64,000 nt of DNA, taken from assembly GCA_947561715.1 (NCBI GenBank), contig OX387199.1, positions 2,237,001 through 2,301,000 of the forward strand. The letters run 5' to 3'. The stretch comes from Ascidia mentula. Lineage: Eukaryota > Chordata > Ascidiacea > Phlebobranchia > Ascidiidae. The notes beneath the pieces were generated by a model, which saw only the letters and a program-made list of their open reading frames with translations, was not told where the DNA came from and ran no database searches. Made by a program: the position numbers and the translations under genes. Of the stretch, positions 37,501 through 49,600 are shown piece after piece; position 1 is the stretch's first letter, and every line of letters begins with the position of its first letter.

Positions 37501-40500
37501 CGCAAGTCACATACCAGGTAAGCTTCATCTCGTACTAACAAGTCGATGCGAAATAACATCGCTCATTCTTTTGCAGCATGGAACAAGTGCACCAATTAGC
37601 TACATGTATAGGCCCACATACACCAAAGCTCTGGGTAAGAATTGTGGCTTAATTCTCGTTAAATGTATATTTGGTTTGCTGTATTGTTGGATTTATATAT
37701 ATTTTTGTCTGCTTTCCAAAAATATGTTGCATCCTCGTATGTCTTGTGAAGTTGAAGCACATTTGCATACTCTTTTCAGCAAAACTTATCATTAAGGGTG
37801 TTTGACGCCAGTTTTTTCATAATAAATGTTGAAAAGAAATTTTCGCAAATGAAGTTATTTTTGCTGAGCAAAACTTTTTTTAGTCGATCTTTGTGATCAG
37901 TTTTCCGTTACCGGGTCCTTGGTGATCCAGGGTACTTATGCTGATAAAAGTTATTTTATTATGAAGTTATTTTTATTTCAAAGTTGGCCAAACGCCCCCC
38001 ACTATCATCAGCCCATCTGGAAACGACCCCCCAGTAGTCAGCCATCACATGACTCAAACTATTCAAACCATAGGAGGACCGCAATACCAGGTTAATAAAA
38101 TAGAAAAAGGCATAAATAGATACTGACTATTATATTGTAATCAAAATATATCTATATTAGACACAAGATAACGACAATTATGGCTTCTCTTGTATAACTT
38201 GCTATAAACATTGTTGTGTTGATTTTTGGTTCCATCTTTGATTTTCTTTTAAAAATTCTGACAGCAATATTTGTTTTAGACTCAATATATTCTGGCACCG
38301 AATGCACACCACATCCCTGGTCAGGCCGGGGTTATGGCACAACCGGTAAGCTATGTTTTGTTAATTTGTTGTAGCTGACACTGTGCTCACCTTGTCAGAC
38401 AGCAGTATTTGTTTATTTGGAATAACTGTTTTTATGGCATAAAAATTCCAAGATTTTTATTGCAACCAAAGTTTTGTCTACCATCTGACGAGACTTCTAC
38501 AGAATAGCAGTGATTGTGTTTGACTAAATTAAAGGGGGATTTTCATGTTTGTTTTGCAGTACCAAGAGATGGGTCAGATGGTATATCAAGGTCATATGGT
38601 TCCGACGACGCCGAGGGCCGTTTACCCGAATGAGCCTTCAATGTATCCAAGTACGTTGCTGGTTTTTCATTATTTGTTACAAACTAAAAGAGCAAATAAA
38701 ATTTTTAATACGAAAAGCATTTTTTCACCATCAAAATTCTTTTAAAGGCCTTGGAATGTAGGCATTGAAATACAACGTTTCGAAATAAGAAAATAAAACC
38801 GAACGCAAACAAGATTAATTATTCCAGCTTCAATTAAGTATTTAACACACATTTTACAGATTATGTGTTCCCACAACCAGCACCCCAGCAAGCAGTCCAA
38901 CCTGGTCAGCAACCACAACATCCTCACCAACATCAACCACCCCAACAGCAGCAGCAACAACAACAACAGCAGCAACCTCAGCAAGCCCCACCAACCCAGC
39001 AACAGACACAGAACCAGCCAACACAACAATCACACATGGCTCAGGGCGCATACATTCAACCCCAGCCTCGACCACATTCGGCCCACACACCAAATCAGGT
39101 GAATTGACTAAAATATGTAGTGGTGTCTGTTGTAGTTTACACACAGCGTGTCACTAAGGTAAACTTTGCAGGGATCGCAAATGTGTTTTTGGAAAGGGCT
39201 GAAAATGCTATTAATTGATTTAGAACAAGTTTCTCATACAAAGCTGTATGCATCATACTGGTACATACATAATAAATCATTGTACCTCGAATTTATCCTG
39301 TCTTTGTTACATGCTTGGTGCACAATCTCATTACATTTGCCTTTATGTAGCTCTCCCATCAGTAGTTGTGAATACATAACTTCACAGCATTGCTTTGCAG
39401 AAAGTTTGTTATGTAACCAAAAAAACGGCAAATTATTTAATGCAGTACGAACATTTTCCTCTAGAAAAATTAAAATCCTTTCAAACCTATTTAATGTTTC
39501 GTGATGCAGGCTCTCCCCCCCACTAGCCCTGCCACAATGCAGCAGCCGACGCAACCAACAGGGGTCGTTCCCCCACCAATGCACCCCCCATCACAGAACG
39601 CTATGATTGCAACACCCCATGCCTTCTACCCTCAGCCTATGATTGGACATTCGATGCACGGTGCCCCTGCTATGGTTCCCAGCAGGTGGGTGCATGGATA
39701 TGTGTGATTTAAAAGGAATCCATAAGTGACGCTGGGTGTGCTTTCCTTTCCATGTATATACTCGGGGTTGAGCAGGACAAGAAAATACATTGTTGATTAT
39801 GAAGTGTAACATATGTGATAAACATATAGAGTGGGGTATTATATAGCAAATTTGTAAACTATTGTGCCAGCAGCCAGCATATATTAGTGGCTACATTGCT
39901 TTAAATGACTTACCCGCGGTAACCTTTCTCCTGCGTTCAGTCCCCACGGCTACGCGACCCAAATCAACCCAGCACGCTACATGATGATTCAGGGGAATAC
40001 CCCGATTGCCCACAGCCCAAACCAGGCAGCTCAGCAGGCTTATGTTCCACAGAATGTTGCGACCAGCGCCCCGAATCATCCTCAGCAGTACACACCCAGA
40101 CAAGGCTGTAAGTCAACTTTTCTTGTATGATTTTGAATATGTATTTCCAAGACAGGCAGGTAGGTTTAAATTTTATTTTTTACTAATCTGTCCTTCTGGC
40201 ACAATTAGGGTGACTTTTATTGTCCCATGTTTCACCTGCGATCCAGCTGGGCTTCATCAGGGTAATGGTGCATCACACAGACATGTATAGCAGATGGAAC
40301 ATCGGTCAATAAAAGTCACCCTAATTGTGCCAGAAGAACACTTTAAAAAAATAATATGCCTGGCAACAACAGAATATAGCTAGATAAAAAAGGAAAAAAT
40401 TTTAGGAACAACAAAATGTGTGTAAAGCCAATTCCTCCTGGTAAATTTGTTGCTATAACGTCCCAGTAGCACTTACAGCTTTGACCATTACCTTATTATA

Positions 40501-40547
40501 TCCAATACACTTGAATAAAGACAACGTTTACCTTTGCAGACCAATAA
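28582..40547 (+). CDS. ATXN2: Ataxin-2
   Basis: Cytoplasmic RNA-binding regulator of mRNA stability and translation, stress-granule component and poly(A)-binding-protein partner. Exons: 28582-28619, 28989-29043, 29327-29398, 29728-29911, 30092-30225, 30378-30496, 30764-30878, 30968-31080, 31140-31355, 31485-31555, 31954-32066, 32377-32602, 33570-33731 (GC donor), 34010-34204, 34653-34765, 35018-35171, 35654-36013, 36446-36601, 36779-36926, 37096-37144, 37467-37517, 37577-37634, 37984-38090, 38280-38345, 38560-38650, 38860-39098, 39510-39685, 39941-40107, 40540-40547. They sum to 3756 nt in frame, 1251 residues. Lsm domain: exons 2-4 (GEGAYTNPRLMHTVLSLM, CSVQVKNGMIYQGIFHTANP). LsmAD: exons 6-8 (WCPEDMFQTNSRRYGVKTSY, EEYKKRKARATQLANEMEK). 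The conserved MEELKAFQTNFR is in exon 15. PAM2 motif HQLNPEAPLFKPRTF is in exon 20. Met/Pro/Gln-rich C-terminus with a Q11 tract. The terminal exon (Tyr-Gln-stop) is the least certain. Confidence 0.95.
28656..28682 (+). repeat. TA-rich microsatellite
   Basis: Alternating TATATGTATGTATATATATA in the first ataxin-2 intron. A similar TA run is at about 48937-48953 in MAT. Confidence 0.8.
32996..33109 (+). CDS. Candidate in-frame cassette exon of ataxin-2
   Basis: The 114-bp open segment has an acceptor (catggcag) and donor (CAG|gtacaa). Its phase (1 in, 1 out) matches its neighbours at 32602 and 33570, so inclusion would add 38 residues (beginning EMLRQTVQRKHIVPRILGR) without shifting frame. 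The peptide is basic and has no similarity I recognise to ataxin-2. It could be an alternative exon or chance. Confidence 0.45.
35318..35434 (+). repeat. Hairpin element with hammerhead-like core
   Basis: The arm GTTCTGAGAATAAGAGAC is matched by GTCTCTTCATTCTCAGAAC about 80 bases later. Inside is CTGATGATGGC-loop-GCCGAAAC, the same core order as the second repeat family. It lies in the ataxin-2 intron before exon 17. Confidence 0.6.
38941..38980 (+). repeat. CAG/CAA tract encoding polyglutamine in ataxin-2
   Basis: Interrupted CAG/CAA codons encode eleven consecutive Gln residues within a longer Gln/Pro-rich exon (38860-39098). Mixed codons should make it length-stable. Confidence 0.85.
40193..40336. 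repeat. 144-bp inverted-repeat element
   Basis: The end CTTCTGGCACAATTAGGGTG is repeated in reverse complement at the right end (to CCAGAAG), with about 30-base arms. The minus strand of the interior reads CTGATGAAGCC...GGTGAAAC, again hammerhead-like in order. It lies in the last ataxin-2 intron. Confidence 0.7.
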
Positions 40548-43500
40548 CCTGCCACACACATCTGCCAACAGCATTTCAACCAACTCCATCACACGCAAAT
40601 AAGTCTCACTGGTTCTTCCCGACTTTCATCCTATCAAATGTATGGGGTTTTGGGGATATGCTCCCAGCGCTGTAACGCTCCAAGACATGGATATTATTGC
40701 GTCATTTTATCCGCTCAAGTAGCGACGTTATGTGCTGAAAGTGTGACGTCAGTCAGTCTGCTTTCTGAGTAGTTCGTCTAAAGTGTGAACCACAAGGCTG
40801 AGTTCGTGTTCGATTTTGTGAATAGTTTTTCGCCAACTATGGCAACCGTACGCGCACGTGGTCAGCTCCCGTTCGGTCACTTTTAACCGCAATCGTCCGG
40901 ACGCAGACATCCAACATCAAATCTCTCCGTACACGAGTATGACTGCCTGAAATTATCGGCGATATTTTAATGATAAAACGGTATCTTTAATATCACTTAC
41001 GGCATACGCGCGAAAACGCAAGTAGGCACTTTTTGCTTCCGACGTAAGCTCAATATATATTTTGTCCAGTGGTGTATTTTGCTCAACAACACACCAACCC
41101 TATGCAGTGCCCAAAACTGCCTCTCGCTTTGCAGTTGAGGGAATAAATTGCCGCCACAACATCGAAAATGTGAATAGGAAAAGAAGCGCCAAAAATTGAC
41201 AAGTAGGTTACTCGGCGTTTAGTTTAGTTTATTGCCTTTCACACCCTCAAGTCATTTCTTGCCGTTCACCAGGCCTTCTTACGCGTCATAAATAATGCCG
41301 CGCGATTAAAATAACGTTGAATATCGTTGATTTCGAAAGTAACATTTTTTCGTTAATGATATGTGTTGGTGGGACCGCACATATCAACGTGATGAAATAG
41401 TGTTTTGCTTAGCAGCGTTTCGTCGCTTCTAAAATATAGACAAGTTAGCTTGCGTTCCCAATGTAATAGGTTACATTTTCATTGCATTACACACGGGCGT
41501 ATTCTAACCCTCCGTTGTCGTATCTTGACCCTGCGAGAATTGTGTCGTCACAATCTGCTAAAAGTGACGTCAACTATTTATTGTCGGGTTTTTGTGTGTA
41601 AATTGTCTCGCCCCCTTTTTTTGGTATATTAGCCTCGTGGCTGTAGCGAAATGCGTCGCCTGAGCGTTCATCACGCTGTAGTTTATAAACTCGATGTAAA
41701 CTGACCGAGCAGTCACGAACACCTTGTGTTTCCGGCTGTAGTTGACTTCATACATAGCAAAACTATTGCCCGCGTCGTGTTCATCATCGGTGCTACATAT
41801 ATTTATCGCATCCTCCTAGACAACGCCGCACCACAGCCCCACCTTGTGGTTCAGCGTATTTATTTTCATCTTCGAACGATTGAGTTTTTTTTGTTTTCTT
41901 GTGACCGTTTTCGAAGCCGCTGCTTTTTGGTCTGGAAACGACCACGCGGTCTGCGTGCCGCTATGGGCACCGTTTATTTTTTAACGCGTTTACAAAACGC
42001 GTCAGCGTTGGTCCAGCGATACTCGATGACATCTCATCTACGTCGAATGTTTGCGAGCGGTTATGACCGTGAGGGGGCGCGCAAGAGCGACGACTTTTTT
42101 CTTCAAATCAACGTTTGCGAAGAACTGTCGGTTTCCGCGCGAAATTTCGTTCTATTTTTGTATGGTTGTGCGAACTGGTGCGCGAAAACCGTGTTTGGAT
42201 TTAGGAAAGTTGGAAACATGCTGAATTGAACGCCACAAGCATTTCATTTGGATTACTCGGTAACTCAATAAAAGAGACGATATACAAGGACCTCCGTTGT
42301 TTGTTGTTTTTTAAAGGAAGATAACTAACAAGTGCTTTAACGAAAGTTGTTAAAATTGCCGAAAACAACTAAGTAATAAACCCTGAGCAGAAGTTCTCAA
42401 AGACGGCGCCAAGTAAAAAAAAAATCATTCGGAAAGCAAAAAGCATTCTTGACCTTGGCAACCTGGGTTCAAATCCTATTATGGTGACAGAAAGAAATAT
42501 GGCAGTTCACGTTTTGAATGTAAATTAATGTGAGAATTTTTCCATAATTACCCTTCCGAGCATTTACGAACATTTTTCTTAACATTCAGGGTTCATTCCA
42601 CAATGCACATGTGGTTCATTCCACGATATATCGCCAATCTTTGCGGTAAACAGCCTTAATTTCCGCGGTCGTAAATTAAGGAACAAATAGTCATGACTTT
42701 GCAAAAAAAAGCTATTGAGTGTGGTGTCGAGTCATGAAAACAAACATTAACATTGCAAATTAAATGGGCGCGTCAGCATGACTTGCTAAAAGTTCGTAAA
42801 TCCTCTGCAAACTTAACCTTAGTGCCAACTAACTTAAGTCAAAGCCCGGTAAAAAGTCTTTCTAATGCTTTGAAACATGTAATAAAGAGCGTGAAAGGAT
42901 TTATTCAAAAGCAATTAAGATGCCCTTGTCAGCAGAGATTACCTTTCAAATATATCACATTAAATTGCACAGGAGATGTCTAGCGTTTTGGAAAAAAAAC
43001 TCTTCAGTCTTTGATGCAAGAATGAATTTATTGTCACTCGCCGTATCTCTAATAATAAACCCTACTAGTATGGGCCCTGATGCATCCCCTCTTTCCCTGC
43101 ATAATTTCCAACAATAAGATCAATCCGAAACAGGACTGAAAACCCAGCTTTTTGTTGGACATCTTCCGATCGTATGGCCCCAAACACCACCCAAGCAGAA
43201 ATTTCACCCAATTTAGTTTTTCAACACACAGAATTGCGTTGCGGTTAAAATTGTATTTTCAACTTTAGCATTTAAAATAAAGCGACGCTGGTTGAAACAA
43301 GTCAATAAAGCTACGGAGGAACAGAAAGCGCGGAAATTCTCTGAGCAATATGTCTGGTTTTGACATTTCGCAAATACAGATATGAATTGATTGCCCGGGT
43401 GCACAATAACGCTAGTAATGATAAGACAGCTTTGCAATGAAAAGGGAAAACCCCGTAGATTTGAAATGAAGTTTTGGTTTGGGTACACGACTGTCCCCGA

Positions 43501-43773
43501 ACTTCCGTAAAAACGTAAACAAAACACGCAATATAATTGATAAAAGGGACGCTGGAGCACTCTAAAGACTACAGTTGCACTTTTGTACACTCGACAAATG
43601 TATTGAATATGTTTCATGTTAAAAATCCCAATTCCCCATTGGAGCTAAAAAAAGCGGGCAATTAGACTGGCAACGGTATGGAGGGGGGGGGGGTTCACTT
43701 TAATGGCCAACAACAGACACTAAAAAACTTGCATGTTGTGTACAAAGTGTACAAGCATTGTGAGGTTGGCGAC
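40548..43773. other. Convergent intergenic region, ataxin-2 / MAT
   Basis: It should hold the two 3' UTRs. The longest open frame (41726-42229) starts at GTG and has no recognisable domain. A tRNA B-box-like GGGTTCAAATCC is at about 42468. AATAAA signals on the minus strand near 43028 and 42903 could end the longer MAT transcript. Confidence 0.4.
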
Positions 43774-46619
43774 TCAGTGGCTCCCGTATTTCACCCGCTT
43801 CGTATTCGGCGAAGCATCATTTTTATCGAGCAGGGCCTGAATCTTTGGACGCACGTGGAGTTCCTTTGCTTGTTCCCATGTAAAGGAGTCACGGCCGAAG
43901 TGACCGTAGCAGGCAGTCTTGTGGTAAACCGGTTTGCGAAGCTCCAGGTCCCTGCACAAGAAAAAATGTCAACATTTTTTTGGACAAGAGAAAGAGAGAG
44001 AGATTGCAAGACCGGTTGCATTGTTTCTCCGAGCGATAATACCGGTAAATCACCCGGGGCGCTTCTTTGATTGATAAAATGTGAGCGTTTTTTTTGACAA
44101 GATTGAAACAAAAGGTGGGCCGGTAAATTTCATGGCAAAAAACCTTGCATGTATTAGACATAACGTCCTACCGCAAAACTGTGTATTGCACAGTAAATCA
44201 AGCACATAGATTAACCGTAAAATGGTACAGGCCAAGCGTTTCTCTGCCGATCACTATCCCAATGTAGGCAACGCCGATAGCGTGTTGTATTTCAACAAAA
44301 ACCAAAACAAACAACCCTAGTTCCCACCATTAGCCCGCTGTGCTCAAAACATGTTTTGGCTTGCGTCTCACTAGATGGGCGTGCGAGTAACGGACTAAAG
44401 CATATCCGGAACATTCTGTCCGTCGAATTATTGCATGGTGAAGTCATGCCGAGTCATAGTTGTGGTATGACAGCAAAGCACGCGGTCCTATTTTGAAAAG
44501 TCGCATGAATTTACTAAACCAGCAACCGACCGTTTGTGCGGAAACCAAGCAAACAAAGTAACAGCACGCCCTGATTTAACCGACCAAATTAAACAAAAGT
44601 TACGTTTTCACAAGTGCTGTTCACGCCAATGCAAAAACAACGCGACAGATTGATGATAAGTGAAACGTGGATGGTAACTGCATTTTGTGATGTTACTTTT
44701 CCTTCCTCGCTCCAGTGTATAGGCGTGCAATTGCGCGTCTGCCGCCAATCAGAAGACGATCGTTATGTTACTACCATGTGGCCAGATTTGCAGCATTGTT
44801 GACTCCATAACATGGCCACTTAAATCTAATTCGAAAGCGACTCCCTATTCATATGCTTTTCAGCAGTAGAAACTTACTTGACAATAATGCCAGGTCGAAG
44901 ATCGAAGTTGTCGTTGATCACGGTCAAGAGATCTTTGTCGCTTAGTTTCGATGTACCGTACGAACTGACGTACACGGACAGTGGCTCAGAGATGCCGATT
45001 GCATACGAAACCTGGAGGTAGAAATTAAACAAACATGAAACGATGCACTTGCAGAGTTGAAAGCAAGCCCGAACGGTTCCGGTGGAACAAACAGTTATTC
45101 GACGCTCTTAGCGGCTCGAAGGTTCATCAAACAAATTTGCACGATTTGAAAGAAGTACAGTCACCTACAGTTCAATCATAAGTGGATTTATGACCCGCTG
45201 TGTTTTAGCTGTTGCGCCCTTTTGTACTTTTTCGTCGCTTAATTTTTTTGCCCGTGGGTTCGCTTCGCTACTGTGTTTGTTTTATTCTCTGAAGAAGCCT
45301 AGTAGTACGGCGATACGTCAGAAAATACAATCTTTTTTAAACAAAAGGTGTATATTTATTGTTTTTCACCAGAAGAACGTCAGATTCATAATCCATTATG
45401 ATACCTGGTGGTCAAAAACCTATTTTTAGTTTTCGGAAGAATTCTTGCCAAAACGGTTGATTTGTCCCAAACAGACACGAGTAAATCTAGTAAACTTTTT
45501 CATACATTTAGGAAATCTCACATGGCATGCGAAGAAACAACCGTTAATTTTTTCCTGTAGATTTGATCGTTTCGGTAAGAATATATTTTTACTTTCAACC
45601 CTGCTGGGAATTTAGTGTTTGTAACGAAAGTAATCCGAACAACAAGCCACAAATAACCTTTCGCCGAAATCAACTCGAAATTAAATGAGAGAGAGGTTAA
45701 GTTTGTTTGTCCAGAAACCACACGAGGTAACATTGGACCAGTTTTTACATCAGAGGACGCCAAATTGTATCGTGCTGCCGTCAACTGCGAAACTCTCATA
45801 ATTTTCCCACCGCTAGCAAAACACGTAACAATCGTCGTGGATGTTTACGGGCCACGTCGGAGAAACACGTGTGTGATGCGTCACTAAGGGCTGCCAACAG
45901 TTTGCGATTTTCACATAGCGGCACAGACGCCACAACGAAACTTTCAGCAGCTCTTGAGAGAAATAACATACAGAATTAAGTGTTTATTCTTAACTGCCGT
46001 CACGCCTGGGTAACCAATTAAGTATCGAAATTGTGCTGCGTTTGCGCCAGCGCATTGCCGTTACTATCAAACGCAAATTTGCTAACGGCAACGACAATGG
46101 GCGCCGAGTGGCTGCAGGACCAACAATGCGGCTAAATAGGGACGTGGCGCCTAGCCAGAACCCGTTGACCCGGATAGTCAGGGTCTTGTTTGCGAGGTGT
46201 GTTAGGTGGTACGAGAGTTGCTTTGTCAGTGGGAATGATGCAACATGTCATAGTCGGCCAGACGCGTGCGCAAAACTTATTGGGATGACTCCCATGCCGA
46301 CGTTTGTTATACAACAATGGGTGTAGTCAGATGCGTAACAGAAATGATGTATTTTTTAAACTAATTTACAAATAAACTAGACATAATCTACCCAGCTCTC
46401 AAACAATAACCTAAAACAACGACAAAGATCACTTGCCTGAACTAAGACGCGCCTGCAGAGACCTGCCTTGACGAGAGATTTGGCGACCCAGCGTGCAGCA
46501 TATGCAGCCGACCGATCGACCTTGGAGAAGTCCTTGCCCGAGAAAGCGCCACCACCGTGGGCACCCCAGCCTCCGTAGGTGTCAACGATGATCTTTCTAC
46601 CCGTCAACCCAGCATCGCC
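43774..46619 (-). CDS. MAT alternative terminal exon set B (distal)
   Basis: Exons B1 46619-46437 (183 bp, 61 residues), B2 45011-44878 (134 bp) and B3 43951-43774 (178 bp). B1 ends in CAG|gcaagt, a GC donor of consensus form. B2 and B3 resemble vertebrate MAT ([31 protein letters not shown]). The protein ends with a 30-odd-residue extension finishing KRVKYGSH that vertebrate enzymes lack. Introns are long (1.4 and 0.9 kb) compared with set A. Confidence 0.9.
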
Positions 46620-49600
46620 CTGTGTACAAAAATCAGTTACTCTATTGTCCTGAATCAACATGAGACAAAATTGAAATTATTCGTTGCTTATGTGTAATTT
46701 AATGACAACCAGCAAGCGTTGTTGAGTATGGAATGGTAGCGTAAGTGTCCTGCACGGACTAAGCTACAGGTTTGCCGTGCGAACAGCAGAGCCCACAGCC
46801 AAAAAAGCAAACAAATACGTTCACGCTGGAATTACCGACACAGCAGTTTGGCACTGCTCCCCTGAACTGTAACCTAGATCAGCACAATAAATTAAAAAGC
46901 AGCACACCAGCACAGTGAGCAAACAATACATGCACATGCAAAACAAACACAACAGCACAAAAAGACCGCTAATTAGGTGCCTGGTGCCACCTTACATAAG
47001 CCAACCGATTGTCTGATGCTTCTACGGAAACACGATTACCGTTGGAAATGTTTGTCCTGAGATCCACGATTGCAGAGAAAAGAAGGTGGAGTGTCTGGTT
47101 TGAATGCGAGCGTAGCACGACGAGCTGACCTACTTTTCGACCTGGCTTCCGTGAAACCAACGCCACGTTTTTGCAGATTCGATTTATTTGTGGTTAAATT
47201 AAAAACACCGCGCGACTTTATAACACTAACTTACCGATTTCACCGGGATTAGGAAGATACAAATGTGAAGGAATTAAAAAGTCTAGAAGCTTATAGGTCT
47301 GAGTGGCTGAGACGCCACGGACCTATGTCACAGACTAAAAACTACCGACTCTTTTGTAAAAATGGGAAGTCGCTTGTGAATAAATAATAACAACACAACG
47401 AAGCCAACAAAATAATAACTGCAGCAGTTCGAATATTTTGCGAGTGGATCCCGTTCTTTTCGACATGACAAGAAATGTTACTGTCCCATAGCGCCTCTAA
47501 TAATCCTTGAGCTTGTGCGGTATCTGTATCGGTATACTCTTCTCCCAAGTGAATCCATCCCTGCCGAAGTGACCACAGGTACAAGTGCTTTGATAAATCG
47601 GCGTTTTCAAGTCAAGCCGCCTGCGAAAATACGGGAATACGGTTTGGACGGTGAACGTCACCAATGTGCCAATCGCTACAGAGGCTAACCCCCCTCTCTC
47701 TCACCCCCCCAGCCCACCTCTCCCACTTACTTTATGATGATTCCGGGACGAAGATCGAAATTGTGACAAACGATATCGTGAAGTTGATTGTTGGAGTATT
47801 TGCTCGTGCCGTAGCTGTGGACATACACGGCCATCGGCTCGGCTATTCCGATCGCATACGCCACCTGACCCAACAACGTACATACAGTATTTTCTGCCCG
47901 TGGTTTCGAACCAATGCCAACCCGGAGGTTATCGTATCACCTGCACTAAGACACGCTTGCAGATGCCAGCTTTGACGAGAGACTTCGCCACCCAGCGAGC
48001 AGCGTAGGCAGCTGAGCGATCAACTTTCGACGGGTCTTTTCCGGAAAAGGCGCCGCCTCCGTGTGCCCCCCAACCGCCGTAAGTGTCAACAATAATCTTA
48101 CGACCAGTCAAGCCCGCGTCGCCCTGAATCATCACTTTTATGACTAAAAGACTTTCGCACACTCAGCAGCAAACAGAAAGCCAGTCGCCTCATTTGTCAG
48201 TTTAAAGGTGAAGGGGTGAGTGATATTTGTTAAAGACGAAAATTTGGGCGAGGTTAGAAGTTCAGCGAAATGTAAAGAGGCAAACAGTGTACTAAGTTCA
48301 AGGGCACTTGCTGAGCCCAGTAAAGCTGCTGCAATGAAATGCAAACAGACCCTGTGATATTCACAATAGATCCATTGTCTGACTTTGGGCATAAAATTTG
48401 GAACTTAGAGAAAGTTACACAGTTCCTGAAAAACATTAACGATCTAAAAACCACAGAGATTTGTGCTCATATCAGCTCAGGTCCTACTTTTGTTGGCTTT
48501 AACTTGACAAATATTTGCAAAGAAACTGGCACTGTCAGCGAAAACCAGCCAATGTCTATATTTAAAGTTAGGTGAGGGTTTGTTACACAAGGCCATGCAA
48601 ACTCAGCAGTTAGAAAAAATGAAAAACAGGAACAATCATGTTTGTCACAGTTGCAGAGCATGCAGTTTGTTAGATGAAAATATTTTGCACACGAACAATT
48701 TCAATCCCACTCACCATTGGTCCCCCAATCAAAAATTGACCGGAAGGTTGAATGTGATAGATGGTTTTGTCATCGAGGTATTTGTTTGGTACTACTGCAT
48801 AGATGACCTGCAACACAAGCAAACAAATTTTTACGCACACACAGATGTTTTGTTTCAAAAAAACTAAATTCTTTGCATCGCCAACAACTCTGGGCAGTAT
48901 CATCATGTTTTATGTATGTACATTTATAAGGGACTGTATATATATATATATACCTATTTATTTATTTCAGAAAATGTTACCTTTTCTAAAATCTCTTTGC
49001 GCAAAGTTTTGACGTTCACGGTCTCGTCATGTTGTGTTGAGATAACAATGGTGTGAACCCTGATTGGAATAACAGCACCATCTTCAAGTTTGTGCTCAAT
49101 GGTGACCTAAAACAATCAAACAAAGTCAGAATTTAAAGTAAAAAACAAATTACAAGCTGTGCAAAACTGTGTCAGTCCACTTTGAATGTCCTTACTTGGT
49201 GATCACAGCTATCGTATCAAGATCATTAGGTTTGTTGGTATCGCAGCAAGGTACTGTACCCAAGCCAGTAAATAGTGACGATCCAGCTTGGTTGCAATGC
49301 CTTGGCTGTGATACCAGCAAACCAAAGTACAGGCTGTGTTTAGAATTTTTCAACATAAAACTATCAACATATTCAAAAAGAATTTTACTAAAATGTACTT
49401 GGGTTTTAGAGTCTGGCCTTAGCCAGCCAAGTGTTCCATCTCTTCGCAATTCTGACAAACGAGCATTGAGGCGATGGGCAAGCATGATGGTCATGGGCAT
49501 GCATTCCTCAGTCTCATCCGTCGCATAACCGAACATCAAACCCTGGTCTCCTGCTCCAATATCTTCATCCTTCTTGCCAATGTGGACAGCATCAGCAATT

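Noticed and set aside
41726-42229. 167-codon open frame in the ataxin-2/MAT interval.
   Set aside because: It starts at GTG, has no domain I recognise, and lies between two convergent gene ends. A chance open frame is likely.
46969-47166. Open frame between the two MAT cassettes.
   Set aside because: No similarity to MAT or any family I know, and it lies in what should be the set A 3' UTR.
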